34,463 nucleotides of DNA, from the NCBI GenBank assembly GCA_002350525.1, contig DEFA01000002.1:1-34463 (forward strand), given 5' to 3'. Below the pieces are notes generated by a model. It searched no databases. It was not told the origin of the DNA and saw only the letters and a list, made by a program, of their open reading frames with translations. Shown here piece after piece: positions 32,348 through 34,463 of this stretch (the stretch's first letter is position 1; each line of letters begins with the position of its first letter). The DNA is from Lachnospiraceae bacterium UBA2864. GTDB taxonomy: Bacteria > Bacillota > Clostridia > Lachnospirales > Lachnospiraceae. A program made the position numbers and the translations under genes.

Positions 32348-32878
32348 ATGATTGAAACCGAAAGACTGATTTTAAGAGAGTATACTCTTGAAGATTTTGA
32401 TGCGTTATATGAGATAATGTCCGATCCCGAAACTATGCAGCATTATCCTGCGCCGTTTGATGAGGACAGGACAATGGGCTGGATAAAGTGGAATCTGGAA
32501 AATTATAAAACCTACGGCTTTGGACTCTGGGCTGTGACACTAAAGGAAACAGGAGAGTTCATCGGAGACTGTGGAATCACGATTCAGAATATCGACGGAG
32601 AACTGCTTCCGGAGATAGGATATCACATCAACAAGAAGTATTGGAGACAGGGATATGCCAAGGAAGCAGCCCGTGCATGCCGTGACTGGGCATTCAACAA
32701 TACTGACTACGACATGATATATTCGTATATGAAGTATACTAATATCGGTTCGTACTCAACTGCAATCGCAAACGGTATGAAAAAGGTAAAGGAATATCCG
32801 GATCCGAAGAATGAGATATCGTATGCCTATGCGATAACCAGAGATGAGTGGGAGCAATTGGATACTATATGCCCATAG
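32348..32878 (+). CDS. GNAT acetyltransferase (RimJ/RimL type)
   Basis: A 176-residue acetyl-CoA-dependent N-acetyltransferase. MIETERLILREYTLEDF is the typical start, and the acetyl-CoA segment is IGYHINKKYWRQGYAKEAAR. Later motif SYMKYTNIGSYSTAIANGMK matches the family. ATG 32348 has GGGAGG seven bases upstream, so the longer frame from 32279 is rejected. The substrate could be a small molecule or protein N-terminus. Its 3' end overlaps the convergent membrane protein gene by 14 bp. Confidence 0.9.
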   Translation: MIETERLILREYTLEDFDALYEIMSDPETMQHYPAPFDEDRTMGWIKWNLENYKTYGFGLWAVTLKETGEFIGDCGITIQNIDGELLPEIGYHINKKYWRQGYAKEAARACRDWAFNNTDYDMIYSYMKYTNIGSYSTAIANGMKKVKEYPDPKNEISYAYAITRDEWEQLDTICP

Positions 32879-33170
32879 CAGCATGATAGACCAGATTCAA
32901 AAGCCAAAGACAGATAATGGTTAATATAAGGATCAGATAGAAAAAGAGGAACTCAAAACCTGAACATTCATATTTTTTCAGCATATGTCGATAAATGATG
33001 GCTAAAACTACGGTACTGATGTAAGGAATATAGAATATTCTGAGAAAGAAAAGATAATTGAATAATATACTCGCTCTGGGGAGAAAGAGCGGAAGAAATA
33101 TCAGAAGATTTATTACATACAGTACTCGTATAGTCCATAGCCCGTAATTTGTTTCTTTGTTATTGTTCAT
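32865..33170 (-). CDS. Small multi-pass membrane protein, function unknown
   Basis: A 101-residue hydrophobic protein with about three helices: about 12-30, 38-60 and 72-95. It has a short polar N-terminus (NNNKETNYG) and a basic loop HMLKKYECSG. AAGGAG precedes ATG 33170 on the minus strand. Divergent from the methyltransferase gene, sharing a 162-bp AT-rich intergenic region. Family not recognised. Confidence 0.65.
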   Translation of the reverse strand: MNNNKETNYGLWTIRVLYVINLLIFLPLFLPRASILFNYLFFLRIFYIPYISTVVLAIIYRHMLKKYECSGFEFLFFYLILILTIICLWLLNLVYHAAMGI

Positions 33171-33332
33171 GTGTAAATATCTCCTTGATCGTTATTGTAT
33201 AGTATGATATACGGATTTCTCTGTTTCAGAAGAAACTTTTGATACTTATGTCATATTATAATATTGTCGTATGTCAGGGAAAGGTTCATTTAATTTTCTA
33301 TTACGGTGTATGTATAATTCGGAGGGTTAATC

Positions 33333-34088
33333 TTGAAAGAAATGAAGCATGACAGTTCCACAAAAGCATGGAACTTGATGGGAGACGAATGGTTTGAACT
33401 TGCACAGACCGGTGAAGCACGAAACAGCTTTATCATGCCCAATATGCTTAAGTTTATGGGCAATGTAAAGGGTAAAAGAATACTTGATCTGGGATGCGGC
33501 GAAGGCGGATATTCAAGAGAACTCACGAAACGCGGTGCAAGTCTTGTGTCCGTCGATTGTTCAAAAAAGGCTATAGAGTATGCGGTAAAGCTGTCCAAAG
33601 AAGAAAATCTTCAGATTGAACATTATGTCAGGAACAGTAATGATCTTTTTGATATTGATTCAGAACAGTTTGATATCGTACTGTGTTCGATGATGTTAAT
33701 GGACTGTGAGGATTTTGACGGTACACTTAAAGAGGCCGTTCGTGTTTTAAAGCCCGGTGGACGGCTTTTTGCAAGCGTGCTCCATCCATGTTTCGACGGT
33801 AACCATGACACAGGTATCGGAAGACAGGGTATGGGAGTAGACAGAGAGGTTGTTGTTAAGAATTACTTCGAACCGAAAGAATGGGAGGCACCTCTTTGGA
33901 GCGGGACTATTCCGGTTATCTGGAGACATCGTACGATGGAAGACTATGTCAAAGCTTTTATAAGGGCGGGACTTACTATAGTCGACCTGAATGAACCGAG
34001 AGCTACGGATGAGCAGGCCGGGAAATCTGTTATGATGGCATGGCTTCAGAAGATTCCTCTGTATCTGTACTGGGAACTGAAAAAGTAA
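33333..34088 (+). CDS. Class I SAM-dependent methyltransferase
   Basis: A 251-residue methyltransferase. SAM-binding motif I is ILDLGCGEGGYSREL at about 50-64, acidic motif VSVDCSKKAIEYA, then FDIVLCSMMLMDCEDF and EAVRVLKPGGRLFASVLHPCF. The TTG start at 33333 is preferred because GGAGGG is six bases upstream; ATG 33342 would be too far. The fold is like UbiE/small-molecule methyltransferases; the substrate is unknown. Confidence 0.88.
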   Translation: MKEMKHDSSTKAWNLMGDEWFELAQTGEARNSFIMPNMLKFMGNVKGKRILDLGCGEGGYSRELTKRGASLVSVDCSKKAIEYAVKLSKEENLQIEHYVRNSNDLFDIDSEQFDIVLCSMMLMDCEDFDGTLKEAVRVLKPGGRLFASVLHPCFDGNHDTGIGRQGMGVDREVVVKNYFEPKEWEAPLWSGTIPVIWRHRTMEDYVKAFIRAGLTIVDLNEPRATDEQAGKSVMMAWLQKIPLYLYWELKK

Positions 34089-34236
34089 TATATGTCAGTG
34101 AGAGGTTCACTTCCCGGAGATAGCTGTTATAATTGAAACAGTAAAAAATTGGGTTCGCCGTTGATTGATATGTACCCGGAATCAAGGACACATATTTATG
34201 AGGGGTGTGCTCTCTTTTTACTCAGGTGGAGGAGTG

Positions 34237-34463
34237 TTATATCAGCTGGCTCAGCTGTTCTATCAGGTCACCCTTACCGGATACGGATATTTCACCGACA
34301 CGGTTACAGATTCTTTCCAGATATTCAAGCTTCTTCAGCTGGAATAAAGTCTGATTTTCATCCATGAGCTTTGCCGTGTTCATAAGTGATCTTGTGGAGG
34401 CCACTTCCTCCCTTCGTTCAATCACATTTGCCTGTGCCTTCTTCTCGGCAACCAGGACGGTAT
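34237..34463 (-). CDS. Slipin/SPFH (band 7) protein, C-terminal part only
   Basis: The gene runs off the right edge. The visible end reads TVLVAEKKAQANVIERREEV, then STRSLMNTAKLMDENQTLFQ, LKKLEYLERICNRVGEISVS, and a short tail to the stop at 34237. This is the coiled-coil end of bacterial slipins, membrane scaffold proteins. A GTG at 34425 is internal, not the start. The 148 bases from 34089 to 34236 hold no gene I can support. Confidence 0.8.
   Translation of the reverse strand, partial: TVLVAEKKAQANVIERREEVASTRSLMNTAKLMDENQTLFQLKKLEYLERICNRVGEISVSGKGDLIEQLSQLI

Noticed and set aside
34149..34367. 72-codon plus-strand frame at the right edge
   Set aside because: Antisense to the well-supported slipin C-terminus, with no start signals.

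Overview
The window looks like chromosome from a low-GC Firmicute, most likely a Lachnospiraceae member of the Butyrivibrio/Pseudobutyrivibrio type. The reasons are AGGAGG-type ribosome sites, AT-rich intergenic DNA, many BceRS-like two-component systems paired with ABC transporters, and the mix of M56/M23, CPBP and Uma2 families. All family calls come from reading motifs by eye; no database search was run, so the genus is an inference.

Layout. (1) 1-4150: a membrane diguanylate cyclase (+), converging on a minus-strand set of a CPBP protease, a CPBP remnant, a response regulator and a histidine kinase. A 34-bp fragment of the same regulator's start lies at the left edge. (2) 4148-6868: a decayed accessory patch with a hairpin-rich element, a truncated Bro-N gene, small membrane proteins, a flavodoxin-domain protein and a MarR regulator. 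(3) 6972-10680: an AraC regulator, a lipoprotein with a PEBP-like domain, and deoB. (4) 10719-15795: a four-gene regulator/kinase/ATPase/permease unit, followed by an internally deleted fructokinase. (5) 16266-20063: a repeat-stalk lipoprotein peptidase, then a BlaI-type repressor with a BlaR1-like protein whose sensor is replaced by an M23 peptidase domain. (6) 20291-23205: an ArsC-like protein lacking its cysteines, a DUF3006-like protein, a small Cys protein, an AGE-family isomerase and an HTH-Uma2 fusion. (7) 23403-32251: a second ABC resistance module (ATPase, permease, serine hydrolase, regulator, kinase). (8) 32348-34463: an acetyltransferase, a small membrane protein, a methyltransferase, and the end of a slipin/SPFH gene.

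Most interesting part: 26980-27950. Between the second ABC permease and the serine hydrolase I read an apparent type I toxin-antitoxin locus too small for ordinary ORF calling. It has a 36-codon TxpA/BsrG-like hydrophobic peptide on the minus strand with a near-consensus promoter, and a convergent antisense RNA with its own consensus promoter and terminator. An adjacent XRE repressor is divergent from the toxin, and candidate operators (TATGCCATTGGCATA and variants) overlap these promoters.

The surrounding module shows a shared control scheme. The ABC operon at 23554 and the hydrolase at 27974 each carry four 11-bp direct repeats ending exactly 15 nt before a TATACT -10 element, so one OmpR-type regulator (probably the one at 30154) may drive both. 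The hydrolase leader also has two mutually exclusive 10-bp pairings, the second followed by a T-tract, as in an attenuator. A simple reading is a cell-envelope antimicrobial resistance island into which a small toxin/repressor unit has inserted.
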